DNA from: Eutreptiella sp. 'Long Island Sound 2002'
Lineage: Eukaryota > Euglenozoa > Euglenophyceae > Eutreptiales > Eutreptiaceae
Direction: 5' to 3'
Assembly (NCBI GenBank): GCA_964036045.1
Contig: OZ038390.1
Location: 34,117,319-34,181,318 of the forward strand
Length of the DNA: 64,000 bases
The notes beneath the pieces are model-generated. The model did not search any database and was not told where the DNA came from. It saw only the letters and a program-made list of their open reading frames with translations. This document shows, one piece after another, positions 10,244 to 19,561 of this stretch (its first letter is position 1; every line of letters starts with the position of its first letter). Made by a program: the position numbers and the translations under genes.

Positions 10244-10576
10244 TTAACTCGAAGTGTGAACGCCGTACTCCCCTTCGCTTAGCATACGTACAGGACGCAC
10301 ATCACTCGACATGGCGCCCACATCCACAACCTCCTTTCGGCTATATACAGCCACACGGCGATACTTCTTGCTTCGCGATGGGATTTTTGTGCTGCCGGCT
10401 GATGAAGAGGACGAATCGGAACTATCTGCACTTACAGTAGAGCCACTAGATATGTATTGGGCGAATCTCGAAACATATACCACTAACCGATAGGAAAGGA
10501 TGCACAACAACACATACCAATGCACCTTGCCCTCTTTCCATCCATGCATGTCCCCTTCTTGGTTGGGGTGCTCCAC
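10244..10576 (-). CDS. Hypothetical small ORF, doubtful
   Basis: A 110-residue minus-strand frame has a hydrophobic stretch (VLLCILSYRLVVYV) followed by a Ser/Asp-rich stretch and a basic tail. A plus-strand frame at 10311-10493 overlaps it and reads as a 60-residue acidic peptide. Neither is recognised, at most one can be real, and neither has supporting context. Confidence 0.15.
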   Translation of the reverse strand: MEHPNQEGDMHGWKEGKVHWYVLLCILSYRLVVYVSRFAQYISSGSTVSADSSDSSSSSAGSTKIPSRSKKYRRVAVYSRKEVVDVGAMSSDVRPVRMLSEGEYGVHTSS

Positions 10577-10944
10577 TATCGTATGTACATGCGGACTGCT
10601 CTACCGCTGCACAGTGGGTGCTGCATCGTGTCTACGTGGTCACTGTTGATTAGCACCTAAACCCATTCCTGGGCCGCTTGTTGTAAGCGAGCTGTATACT
10701 ACCACATCCACTGTCTCCGGGCTGCTACTCATGGCACTCATTCGGCCTTCGCTGTGACAGTGAAAGGTTGAAGTTTTAGCACATATAACAAACCCGGGTA
10801 CTAGGCGTTGTAATAGCCGGTTTGACGTGTGAGGGGGCCATAGGCCCAGCCTCAGTGATGCATTATTCTAGACTGCGGTGACCTGTCATGCCTATCGGTT
10901 GCTTCCGTGAAAACTGCCGACTGTAGGGTCAAGTTTTGGCCTCC

Positions 10945-11001
10945 AAGTGCAGTGGCAGCGCAGCCGCCTGCCACTCTAGAGTCGCCAGTTCAAACCCCGC
11001 G
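10945..11001 (+). repeat. tRNA-like SINE head
   Basis: A box A-like GTGGCAGCGCAGCCGCC is followed at tRNA-like spacing by AGTTCAAACCCC, a good box B. The element is too short and poorly paired for a tRNA. Downstream, two diverged copies of an AATATGAGGA(G/C)GAGA block occur about 140 bp apart. Confidence 0.4.
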
Positions 11002-11249
11002 GCAAGAGGAATATGAGGAGGAGATGCGTCCCCCGTCGGCCGGTGGTGCCGGTGGCGGGGCGCGCTGCTACAGGTGTGCTGACGCTGCGGCGTTTTGACG
11101 CTTGGTGCTGTTCGTGCAAACTTTTGTAGTGCAACATATGAGAAAGTAAAATATGAGGACGAGACACGCCACCCATCCATTGGCGGTACCGATGGTGGGG
11201 GGGGATGCTGAAGGGGGTGGTGGCTGGGGCGCTACTGAAGGGCGGGGGA

Positions 11250-11318
11250 AGCAAGGTTCGAACCCCCGATGACGACGATTGCCAGTCCATGGCGCATACT
11301 ACTAGACCGTCCATGTCT
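11250..11318 (-). repeat. tRNA-like sequence with perfect box B
   Basis: The minus strand reads GGTCTAGTAGTATGCGCC, then CTGGCAA (an anticodon-loop-like heptamer with U33 and A37), then GGGGGTTCGAACCTTG. The T loop is canonical, but the anticodon and acceptor stems pair poorly. It is probably a tRNA-derived SINE head or pseudogene. Confidence 0.4.
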
Positions 11319-11340
11319 CTTATGCAAAAAGCTGTAAAAC

Positions 11341-11917
11341 TTATAACTGCGGAGCCGAAACAATGACTGCGGTAACAAGGCCAAAAATTAAGGGTTCAAC
11401 TGAGATCAGACGAGCTGCAATCTGACAATGGAGGCGACCAATCGCCCTGAAGCAACTCCAGGTCCAGCCGCATTGCCAGATCCTGGAGAATAGCTTGCAA
11501 TCCGCTAAGTTGGGTATGTTTTGGCGGGGAAAAGAAAAGTTCTCTAGCGACTGATTGAAGGTATGTACACGACACTCGCCGCTGTTATTTAAGGGGTGGG
11601 AAGTCTCGTCCGTAGAGGCATGTCGCGCAGGTGTGTGAAACACTGGGCACGGCGGATGGGAAAGTTTGCCTTGGTCTGCAAGGCGGTATGCTTCGTTGTT
11701 CCCTATAATATTGACATGTGAAGGGACTTTGACAAACTTGATTGAACCCGGGTATGTGGTTCCTAGGCACGGGGGGGGGGGGGGGGCAACTACTATAGCA
11801 ATCCCCCCACCAGTATGCATGCTGCCGAAGCCAGTCTGCCACCGCTCTTGCAGCTGCCCCTCGCATCAAGGGGAGGGGATATGACATGTTGTAAACAACC
11901 TTAATTCTTGCCTGCAC
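11341..11917 (-). pseudogene. RNase H domain relic of a retroelement
   Basis: The minus-strand frame contains IKFVKVPSHVNIIGNNEAYR followed by LADQG. This matches the C-terminal RNase HI signature (K-V-x-S-H, then G-N-E-x-A-D-x-L-A-x-x-G), with Tyr where the last catalytic Asp is expected. A shifted frame upstream reads ARIKVVYNMSYPLPLMRGAA, and a poly-G/poly-C tract (11770-11787) interrupts the domain. The catalytic N-terminal strand is not visible. RT fragments on the same strand lie about 0.9 kb upstream, with unrelated CA-rich repeats in between, so both may be remains of one element. This is inactive sequence. Confidence 0.5.
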
Positions 11918-11989
11918 GTCATGAGCTTCGGTAGCATAGGCCTAGAAAACGCACAGCTTCACCCCTACTATACCCTCATAACATGCTCA

Positions 11990-12200
11990 CGTGCAACCAG
12001 CCCACGGCACACACACACTACGCGGAGGAGACCCAGAGAACACACATAGTATGTGACAGAGAGCAAGAGCACCAACCCACTGAGGATCACAGACGTGCAT
12101 TTGAGCAAAACAACTCGTGAGGCCACAACAGAAAACATGGTTGTCATTGAGGCTAGGCGCCATTCTGAAGGATAGAGTAACAAGAGGTTCCCTATTCTCA
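11990..12200. repeat. Dispersed repeat family with CA tract, copy 2
   Basis: It shares with 12360-12545 the order CA tract, CAACCCACT-GGATC, ACAACTCGT-AGGCC, CATGGTTGT, GGCTAGGCGCC. The copy is imperfect, and the alignment breaks outside these blocks. Confidence 0.55.
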
Positions 12201-12359
12201 TCACACGTGCTCATGGAGACATCTGTGGTGCTCTACTTCACTTTACCCTGAGCATTGAGGAGGGGAGGACGTTGTGTACCGGGCCTACACGTTTCCGGTT
12301 AAGACAGGGGCGGGGGAACATGCAGCAAGAAGGGCAATGGGGCTGGACCATGCGTAGCC

Positions 12360-12365
12360 GTGCGA

Positions 12366-12401
<36 letters not shown>

Positions 12402-12545
12402 CGTGGGGTGACCAAAGAACCGAGCACAAACCCACTCTGGATCGACAGGCAAGCAAGGCAGGGCACTGGTCGTTGACAACTCGTCAGGCCAATCAAACCA
12501 AAGCAGTCATGGTTGTTTGAAGGCTAGGCGCCTTTCGCATGTGAC
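12360..12545. repeat. Dispersed repeat family with CA tract, copy 3, with (AC)n microsatellite
   Basis: A run of about 16 AC dinucleotides at 12367-12399 is followed by the same block order as copy 2. The microsatellite sits at the same relative place in all four family members, so it is part of the repeat. Confidence 0.6.
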
Positions 12546-12808
12546 AGAGAACATAGGAGTGCAGTGTGCGTCAACGGTAGTATCATGTTAGAGCCAACTG
12601 CGCGCACTGTCCGCATGGTTTCAGGAGGGGAGTCAGGCTGGTCCCTGTATTTACTACTGCATGGTCGCTGAGGATGGGGATGAGGTGGGAGGGAGCATTG
12701 GTGTTTTTTCTAATATTGGAGCACCGCGCCAGCGCGGCGTCACACACACACATGCCCTGCTGGCACAGTGTCCGCCCAATGTTGGAAGAGGGTGGCGTGG
12801 TAGGTGCA

Positions 12809-13855
12809 CTAGTCTCCTGTGGCACCATCAACGGATACATGGTGGGTGAGGCGCCATGAGGTATAGGACTGGTGCGCCCACACCCCGTGGCCTTTAACCC
12901 ATTGCAGTGCTTGATGGAGGTGGCAACAGCGGGGTTGGGGAACTCTGAGCACTATTTGGTGCACGTATGCCACTTTCCTCGTATAATCATGATCCGAGGT
13001 TGCATAGCTACGAACTATGGCGCTGTGCATGGCTCGCCTGGTATCTCGCTGGAGGTACCCATTGAGGACTGCCACTTGGCACCACGCTGCTACGCTGAGA
13101 AGTTTGTGCCAGGTGACTTTTAGCCCAGGGTTGTGAGTTTGAGAGCACTCCAGTGAAAATTCCATGGAGGTATTTGGGATGCGCACTGCGAGGGGAAACC
13201 GGCAGTGACCCAACTTTAGTTCATATTGTGGAGTGAGAGAGCTTGGTTGGATATACGCAGTCGCCAACCCTTCTGTGGACAATACCAGACTGTACCCCAT
13301 TGCCACCCTCGACGTGTTGAGGCATGTAGCACGACATATGTCATCACATGGGCACAACACCCTCAAGTTCCATAGGATGGAGAGGACACGCTTGACAATA
13401 CCAATGGTCGGGTGGTCTAGGAACAAAGTTGCCATCAGAATATTGTCCCTAAATTGGCACAGGGTCACATTCCCCCACCGTGTCTCCTAGTAGACAAATC
13501 CCAAATCACTTATGCGAAGCTGGCCCACGTCTCGGAACTTGCCTCTGTGCTGATAAACCTGCCACCGGCAGTGGAGATCTGCCGATTGGGCGGAAAAGCT
13601 TCCCCCCATTGGGATGCAACCGGTACGGCGCCATATAGACCCTGCCGACTGGACATAATTGTTGTGTTGGAGCTCGAATTTCACTTTCTTTATTAGCTCA
13701 TCGTTGGTTAGAACACACACACACACATGCTCCGGCGGTGTCGCCGAGAGCCAGTGTTCGTACAGGGCGGCGGAGTCAGTACTCCAATACCCAGTGATGC
13801 CTGACGGCGCTAGGAGAGCGGGGAGCCGCCACGTGGCATACACACACGCACACAC
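12809..13855 (-). pseudogene. Reverse transcriptase relic with FRDN in place of YxDD
   Basis: A single reading frame of about 349 codons is broken by one TAG at 13487-13489. The 5' part has RTGCIPMGGSFSAQSADLHC, the palm block containing the conserved P-x-G-G-x-x-S-A-Q (motif B). Right after the stop comes LCQFRDNILMATLF at the place of motif C, so the catalytic pair is D-N rather than D-D. Then follow ILWNLRVLCPC, AMGYSLVLSTEG and a thumb-like tail ending with a His/Gln-rich stretch. A CA microsatellite sits inside the frame near 13715. Motif A and the fingers are missing upstream. I recall FRDN/FKDN-type RTs from protist retroelements, so the substitution may be ancestral rather than damage; this is from memory and needs a search. 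Confidence 0.55.
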
Positions 13856-14469
13856 ACAGTCAAAACAAAGTAAGAACTAAGAACTAACAGTCATGTGCAG
13901 ACCATGTCATATAGTATGAAACTGTGCAAGAATCTGATGGCAGAGCAGACCCCGTGATACATCATACATTGCACAGAGAAACAAACAAACAGTGACTAGT
14001 GCTCACAGCCAGTGCAACCTGGGTTCACCGGGCTATCTCTCTCCATCGGCGAGCAGCTTGGTGTGACGTCTCACTGACATCGCCGATTTCTAAGAGAGGC
14101 CGGGTGCTGCACCAAGGGTCCAGTCACACACCACAAACGCCCGTAAACAGCACAAGCCGTCGAACTGCAGCAGTAACGCTAGTGATCGCGAGCACCACCA
14201 CCAACACAATGCCAACCAAAAGGGGGGTTGTCTGTATTGGATGCAACCATCCAATCGCGCGTACACACACAACAGAGAGAGACCCACACAGAGCTTACAG
14301 ACAGACAGACTGTGGAACCCGGGAGCGCCCTGCAAGTCAAATCATACCAATTAGCCGGCTTTGATCCCAGGGCTTTTTCAGGGCGGAGCAAATGGCCAGA
14401 CCTACACGCTATGCTAGGTTACCCATCGTTAGTCAGTCACTAGGTACTGCCTGCCATGGACTTCACGGA
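13856..14469. other. No gene recognised
   Basis: Only short overlapping frames are present. A small GACA cluster lies near 14296-14312. Missing 5' domains of the adjacent RT are not visible here. Confidence 0.5.
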
Positions 14470-14745
14470 CACACACAGACACACACACACACACACACAC
14501 ACACACGATAAATGCAACAACAATGGGCAATAGAAAGGCCTGAGTGCACAAATCTCATCAGGTGTAGTGTCAAAACATGAGTGCACAAATCTCATCAGGT
14601 GTAGTGTCAAAACATGGCGCCAAACCGCAGCACTAGGTGCCTTTCTGCAATGCAGGGCACAGGCATGGAACATCCTCAAATCATCATCACCTGCTCGCTC
14701 GAGCCTTTGGCAGCTGCGCTGAGCTAGAGGCTTGCAGCAAAGAAC
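14470..14745. repeat. Dispersed repeat family with CA tract, copy 4
   Basis: (AC)n of about 17 units at 14470-14506 is followed by TGAGTGCACAAATCTCATCA with GGTGTAGTGTCAAAACA, itself tandemly duplicated (about 14540-14614, period 38), then CTAGGTGCCTTTCTGC and CTAGAGGCTTGCAGCAAA. The last blocks match 9055-9530. Confidence 0.6.
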
Positions 14746-14929
14746 ACAAGGGTGGGCTAAGTTCAGTAACCAAATAATGTGGGAAAGTCGGGCCTCATAC
14801 CCTGTACCCAACCCTGGTCCCACTGCCAAACGGCGGGACATCCACAGGGGTCAAAGCACACATAGGAGGCAGGGAATCGTGAGGGGAAGGAAGCAGCTTC
14901 ATCCCATGTTATGCCGTATGTTGACCCAT

Positions 14930-15963
14930 TACCGGGGTGACACACACACGCACAAGTACTATCATGGCTCAACACCCAGCGCCCGTAAACACTCGATGTC
15001 TGTCTCCCAAACCCCCGTTAACCCCAATTTTCCTACCCCCCCCCATGTCAATGGCCCGGGCCGTGTTTCTTCTTTCGAGAAGGGGGGGCCATTTGCAAAG
15101 GGGGCCATGTTTCTTCTTTCGAAGGGGGGGGGGTCCATTGACACGCGCACGGGGGGCCATTGACGCGAATTCTCATCAAAACTCCAAAAAAAATATTGAT
15201 GTACGCATTTTCTAGCTTGCGCCATCGGTGTAAACGTGGTGGGGACCAATGCTTGGTACCTCTTGCATCTTTGAGGTGGCTGTGGAGCTCATGCTGGCCA
15301 CCTTTTGCAATTTTTTTATGCTTTTACACCGTTTTTGTTGTGGTGCTCAACATTTATTTCCCATGCCTTTCCTTCTTCACACATACAAGCACACAATAGC
15401 AAACACGAAGAAAACGCGCAACTGCAACTTCAGAAAAAATGATGGTTGAAACTGATGACCCCAGGCCTGCTTCAAAAAGTTTCAGCACCATATACTTCAT
15501 GTGCGCAACAATGATGTTTTCAAATAGACATGAATCCCATGCAACTGCAATAGGCTGACCAACGGAATGAATCACGGCACTTTGACCTGAGCAAAACATC
15601 CTGAAATCTGTGGCCCCAGGCCTGCTTGAAAAAATTTCAGCACTGTGAACCTGGCTGGATCACGCTGCGTTGCAAAGCTCCCAGGAGTTGATCACTATGG
15701 CTGTCAAACACTGCAGCAAAGCAGGGGCAGCTGGGTGGTACAATGCACTGCAGAAGAAATGAGCAGTGTCAACATGGCTGGACCACTCTGCGTCTGAAAA
15801 GAGGTCCCCACTCAGCAACCAGAACACACTGCTTGCCTGTCTACACATGTACTTACTGGGGGATCGATGGTCCGCTCTGATAGACTGCATATCCCTACCA
15901 TAGACACTTTCAGCCATTAGTTCGAAAGGGGCGCAGTTGGTGCATCACACCGTCAAGCATGGG
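14930..15963. other. Low-complexity and short direct repeats, no gene recognised
   Basis: 15060-15140 holds two copies of TGTTTCTTCTTTCGA next to G-runs. A block CCCAGGCCTGCTT(C/G)AAAAA followed by TTTCAGCAC occurs at about 15461 and 15614. A minus frame at 15660-15917 is unrecognised. Confidence 0.5.
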
Positions 15964-15981
15964 TGTGAAAGGCAACAAAAG
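15964..15981. repeat. 18-bp direct repeat flanking the Pro-rich ORF, copy 1
   Basis: TGTGAAAGGCAACAAAAG is identical to 17402-17419, 1438 bp away. On the minus strand it reads as a pyrimidine-rich tract (CTTTTGTTGCCTTTCACA). It could be a duplicated splice-acceptor region or the ends of an inserted segment. Confidence 0.75.
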
Positions 15982-16117
15982 GAAGGAAATCATATTAAGG
16001 AGCAATAGTCCATGGGGCTTCTACCCATTCCAGCCCCCAGACTCACCCAAGGGGCAAGTCGCGCGGGTTTCTGGAGAGCTGCCGCCCTGTATGACAAGAG
16101 GCTCCCCCCTCCGTCCT

Positions 16118-17399
16118 TTAGGTTGCCTCACGTGAGGCCCGTCCATGCTTCATGAGCCCCTCCGCGCTGTTGGAAGACAGAGCACCTTCCTGCATGCTGT
16201 ACAGCATGGTGGAGTGTCGTGCATGGGGGTCACGAACCCATCCCTGGCCCTGTCGGGCCATGCCAGGCAATTCCGTGCAGAGACGCTGTGCTCCGCGAAG
16301 AGAGGGAAAGGTAAAGGGGTTAGGAGGCCACTCCCCCACGGAGGGTGGGGTAGAGTACTGGACTTCATACTGACCCATGTCCTCATCGCACTCACGATGA
16401 GTGCTGCCCGCTCGCGAGGCAGACATCACGCTCTCAAAAAGTGGAGCCAGCAGGGTGGGGGGCAGATCGGGGGGGGTAGAACACCGGACGGCATACTGTT
16501 GCACGTCCTCATCAGACGCACTCTGAGTGCTGTCCCTTCGCGGGGTAGACATTGCGCTCTCAAATAGGGGCGCCAGCAGGACAGGGGGCAGGTGAGGTGA
16601 ATCCTGCTGTCGGTTAGACCCCCCCCCTGGTGTGCATGCGGGCGACCAATGCTCTGGGGACACGTGCCGCACGGAGTGCCAACTGGAAGTCACCGCCGGC
16701 GACCATGCCGGAGATGGCGAGAATTGCCCTGGCCTGCTCAGCACCCGTGGAGACGGGGTGCTGGTCACGTTGAACCCCATCGGAGGGCCGGGGGGCAGGA
16801 CGGCGGTGCGTGAAGTCCGCTCGTTGGGCCGTGGTTCCCTTCGGGGCTGTAGCGGTTGTGGCCTTGCTGGGGGGATCCGGATCTGCTGCAACATCCTTGC
16901 TATCCCCGGGGGGATGTCGCGTCCCTTTTCGTGTGGAGGCTGCTCCGAGCTGCGTGTCGGTAGTGGGGTGCGCTGCCCCTCTGGGGTGCTTACCACCACT
17001 ATGTGTGACGCACGCTCAGGAGTGATAGCTCCTGTGAGCTGTAGGTATGAGAGCGCATGCCTGGACATGGGGAGGGGGGCTCCGGCTGGGCTCCCGTGGC
17101 GGTCTGGGGCCTCCAGGGCCGTGTGTGACCGCGCATCCCCTTGCTGTAGCTGGGGTCGCTTGCGCCGTGGGCTCCCCGGCTGTTCTGTGACCGACTGCCG
17201 CCTTTTGACCCCTCGGGGCACCCGCGCAGGTGGTGCCCTCCGCCGTGACTTCCTCAGCGCCGGGTTCCCTGACCGGTGAACGGATCGGGCCCTGGGAGCG
17301 CGTGTGCGGGGCACTGCGTGTGGCGGTGAGGACCGCGCTGGGCCGCTTCTGGGCCCCGCTGTCGCTCGTCGGTAGCTTCCCCCGGTGTTGACGGGCTCA
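16118..17399 (-). CDS. Pro/Ser/Arg-rich protein exon with internal 40-residue repeat
   Basis: The open frame runs 432 codons from 17416 with no ATG near its beginning: the first codon counted is TTG inside a pyrimidine tract. I therefore read it as an internal or 3' exon with an acceptor near 17400 (TTTCACATCTGAG). The protein is basic and disordered: RSRR- and KRR-rich at the start, then Pro/Ser-rich. Two tandem segments each contain LLAPLFES followed about 15 residues later by an acidic DED and a QY-V-STPP block. The sequence ends RASREAT. It resembles no family I know. The helical ORF at 17604-18284 lies directly upstream on the same strand, so both may be exons of one gene. Long uninterrupted length and internal repeats favour a real coding region, but high GC could also keep it open. 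Confidence 0.4.
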
Positions 17400-17401
17400 G
17401 A

Positions 17402-17419
17402 TGTGAAAGGCAACAAAAG
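17402..17419. repeat. 18-bp direct repeat flanking the Pro-rich ORF, copy 2
   Basis: It is identical to 15964-15981. On the minus strand it directly precedes the Pro-rich frame, where it forms the pyrimidine tract of a possible 3' splice site. Confidence 0.75.
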
Positions 17420-17603
17420 AAAGCGGGGCTGGGGGGTAGGAGTGAGACTTTTTTTTTTTGATCAAATGGGCCAGTTCATAATGTGCCAAGGGCCACTGTG
17501 GGCCAAGTTCGATGCAAAGTACAGATTTCGGCAAAGCCAGGGTGTGCATACGGGCTGCAGCTCATGACTGCGCCCCCATGGTTTCCCGTTGGGGTGGTTG
17601 TGG

Positions 17604-18284
17604 TCATGTCATTGGTATTTCCCACTCGTTTGGATCCCAGTGCGTTTTGTGGCGTTTTGGTAGTGGCTGCATTGGGACTTCCCACAAGGTGGGGTCCCAA
17701 TGTTCTCGCGGCCGTTTCCGTATGAGGTATATCGTTTGTCGTGCTGGTCGGGTTGTTTGCCAGTATTGTGCCGTCTTATGTTTGCAGGCGTCATGGTAGC
17801 ACTGTGTCATGTTTGCCAAGTGTTTCTGCTGGCACCACAGGTAGAGTGCCTGTCGTAGGTGCAGGTTCAGTAGCTTCTCGGTGCCAGCGCACAGCCTCTG
17901 GTATCGCCCGCAGAGCAGCAGCAGCATTTTTGCATCTGCATACCACATCCCTGTGTCGTACTTTGCTTGTTCATACCATTGCCTGCGTATTTGGCACAGG
18001 TGTGCGTGTGTGTCCTGCAGTCGTTGTGCTGTCATCTGGTCTTTGATCAGTTTTGTGACGAGCATGTGATAGTCCGTTTTGGCCGTTAGTGTGTTGGTGT
18101 AGTGCGTGTGCAGGGTGCGTAGGTGTTGCCGTGCCACCGCAGCGGCGTGTGCCCTGTGGTATATGTCGTGTGTTTGCTGTGCGTGTTCTTGTGCCAACCT
18201 GTCAGCTGTCGTTTCGTACTGTTCCCATCGCTGTGCGTCAACGCTGAGACGCTGACGCTTCTGGGTGGACGGCTGTTTCTGGTA
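17604..18284 (-). CDS. Unrecognised helical His/Gln-rich protein
   Basis: About 226 residues are read from the border of a repeat element at 18284 to the stop at 17604. The body is strongly helical with regular His, Gln, Tyr and Leu spacing (for example RWEQYETTADRLAQEHAQQT). It ends with two tandem copies of a motif, R-x-x-x-HWDP-x-x-WE-(V/I)-PM, separated by about 12 residues. The frame stays open further upstream to 18494 only by running through the repeat at 18282-18904, so the true N-terminus was probably displaced by that insertion. Beyond the insertion a compatible frame (VLRFIATTLRPLFAS) could be the missing 5' part. Codon content looks genuinely coding. No family is recognised; function unknown. 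It may be spliced to the Pro-rich exon downstream. Confidence 0.45.
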   Translation of the reverse strand, partial: YQKQPSTQKRQRLSVDAQRWEQYETTADRLAQEHAQQTHDIYHRAHAAAVARQHLRTLHTHYTNTLTAKTDYHMLVTKLIKDQMTAQRLQDTHAHLCQIRRQWYEQAKYDTGMWYADAKMLLLLCGRYQRLCAGTEKLLNLHLRQALYLWCQQKHLANMTQCYHDACKHKTAQYWQTTRPARQTIYLIRKRPREHWDPTLWEVPMQPLPKRHKTHWDPNEWEIPMT

Positions 18285-18904
18285 CCCCCCCCCCCCCCCG
18301 TGTCCAAGAACCGGCAATGTTTGACCGCGGAACCAAGGGTCGGTTCTTGCGCACACTTTTCCCCCTAAATTCGACCGCGGAACCAGGGGTTGGTTCTTGC
18401 GCACGGCCGTGGGCAACCCCGTACCGCGGAAAAAAAATTTTCCGGCGCATTGCGCCGGGACATGTGTGCCCTCTCCTTTCCCACAGTTAACCACGTTGAC
18501 AAATGAACACTAAAGGAGTGAATCTCAACGTGCCTTCCAACGTGCATGGGATGATCTATTGTTCGGCTGGCTGAGACGTGAAACCCTTCTTCCTGTGATA
18601 CACCATCCTGAATTCCTGTCTGTGCTGCCCCTTGGGGCCAGGCTTCAGTGCCGCAGTCGCCTTTGGAGCTGGCTTCGGCTTAGGCTTAGGCTTGGGTTCT
18701 GGGACGTTAAAATGCATGGGGACTGCATCATCATCCATGATGTCCCTTGTGAAAAACAGCTTGTTGTTGAATCGCTGTCCTACATCCACCAGAAACATGA
18801 AAAACCCACTACCCCAGTAAAAAAAGTGATGCGAGAATTCGACCGCGGAACCAGGGGTTGGTTCTTGCGCAAGGTGGTTCTTGGACACGGGGGGGGGGGG
18901 GTAC
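18282..18904. mobile_element. Inverted-repeat element with poly-C/poly-G caps and GTAC ends
   Basis: The left end is GTAC, 15 C (18285-18299), then GTGTCCAAGAACC. The right end is GGTTCTTGGACAC, 13 G (18889-18901), then TAC, so the ends are perfect inverted repeats apart from cap length. GTAC at both borders is a candidate 4-bp target duplication. Inside, a GACCGCGGAACCA to TTCTTGCGCA block occurs three times (about 18323, 18373 and 18841). It interrupts the helical ORF. It encodes no transposase, so it would be non-autonomous. Confidence 0.65.
18549..18800 (-). pseudogene. FN-x-KL / Lys-Pro-rich coding fragment, copy 1
   Basis: The minus frame reads RFNNKLFFTRDIMDDDA, then PEPKPKPKPKPAPK, then GQHRQEFRMVYHRKKGF. 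A related segment is found at 45565-45735. The family is unrecognised. It lies inside the GTAC element, so it may be element-encoded or captured. Confidence 0.35.
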
Positions 18905-19561
18905 ACGCAGAAGTACCTGAAGCGAAAAGCGGCCGTAGTGTGGTTGCAATGAATCGCAAAACAGGGGATTCATCTGAGGTTGTGCAAACACTAATTAAGG
19001 GGGGGGGGGGGGCATACAACATTACATTTGACCGGCACGCTGCGTGCGAGCAGTGCATGGTGACGGAAGAGTTGCTCATTTTTGGCTGCCATTATCAGCT
19101 TTGTCACGATCCACCTTTGTGCAACAAATGATAACCTCCCCACTATGGATTGTACAGTGGCACGTTTATGGCATTCGCCGAAGGCCACCTCACCAAAAAC
19201 ACCGTGCATACCCCCCCCCCCTTGCGCAAGCAAGAGGAGAGTCAGGGAAACGACGGTCACACCGGGTCCTGGTGCTTGGACAAGGCGGTGCTTCCACGCG
19301 ACTTGCTGTACCAAAAGAACGTATGTCACCGAAAACCTACCCATACCTCACCCTAAGCACAATTGTCGTAGCAGGGCACTAGACCACAATGTGCACCATT
19401 TTTCAGCAAGTTCTGGAGGTCCTCACTGGGGAATGGATATTCTTTGCAAACACAGCTTCATGGATAGCCCAGTACCCAATGCTGCCGCAACAGCAGCAAA
19501 TGCACTCATTGTACTGCTGGAGTCCAGCAGCACGAAGTTTTGACGGAAAAGGAGGACATCA
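18905..19561. other. No gene recognised; two homopolymer tracts
   Basis: A G-run ends at about 19013 beside CATAC, and a C-run at 19208-19220 is preceded by CATAC and followed by TTGCGCAAG. These resemble further ends of the poly-C/G-capped elements, but I could not pair them. Frames at 19082-19543 (plus) are unrecognised. Confidence 0.45.

Noticed and set aside
16632-17279. 215-codon plus-strand ORF
   Set aside because: Shadow of the Pro/Ser/Arg-rich minus-strand frame; GC-rich antisense frames stay open.
19082-19543. 153-codon plus-strand ORF
   Set aside because: Runs through a C-run (poly-Pro) with no domain, and several overlapping frames are equally long.
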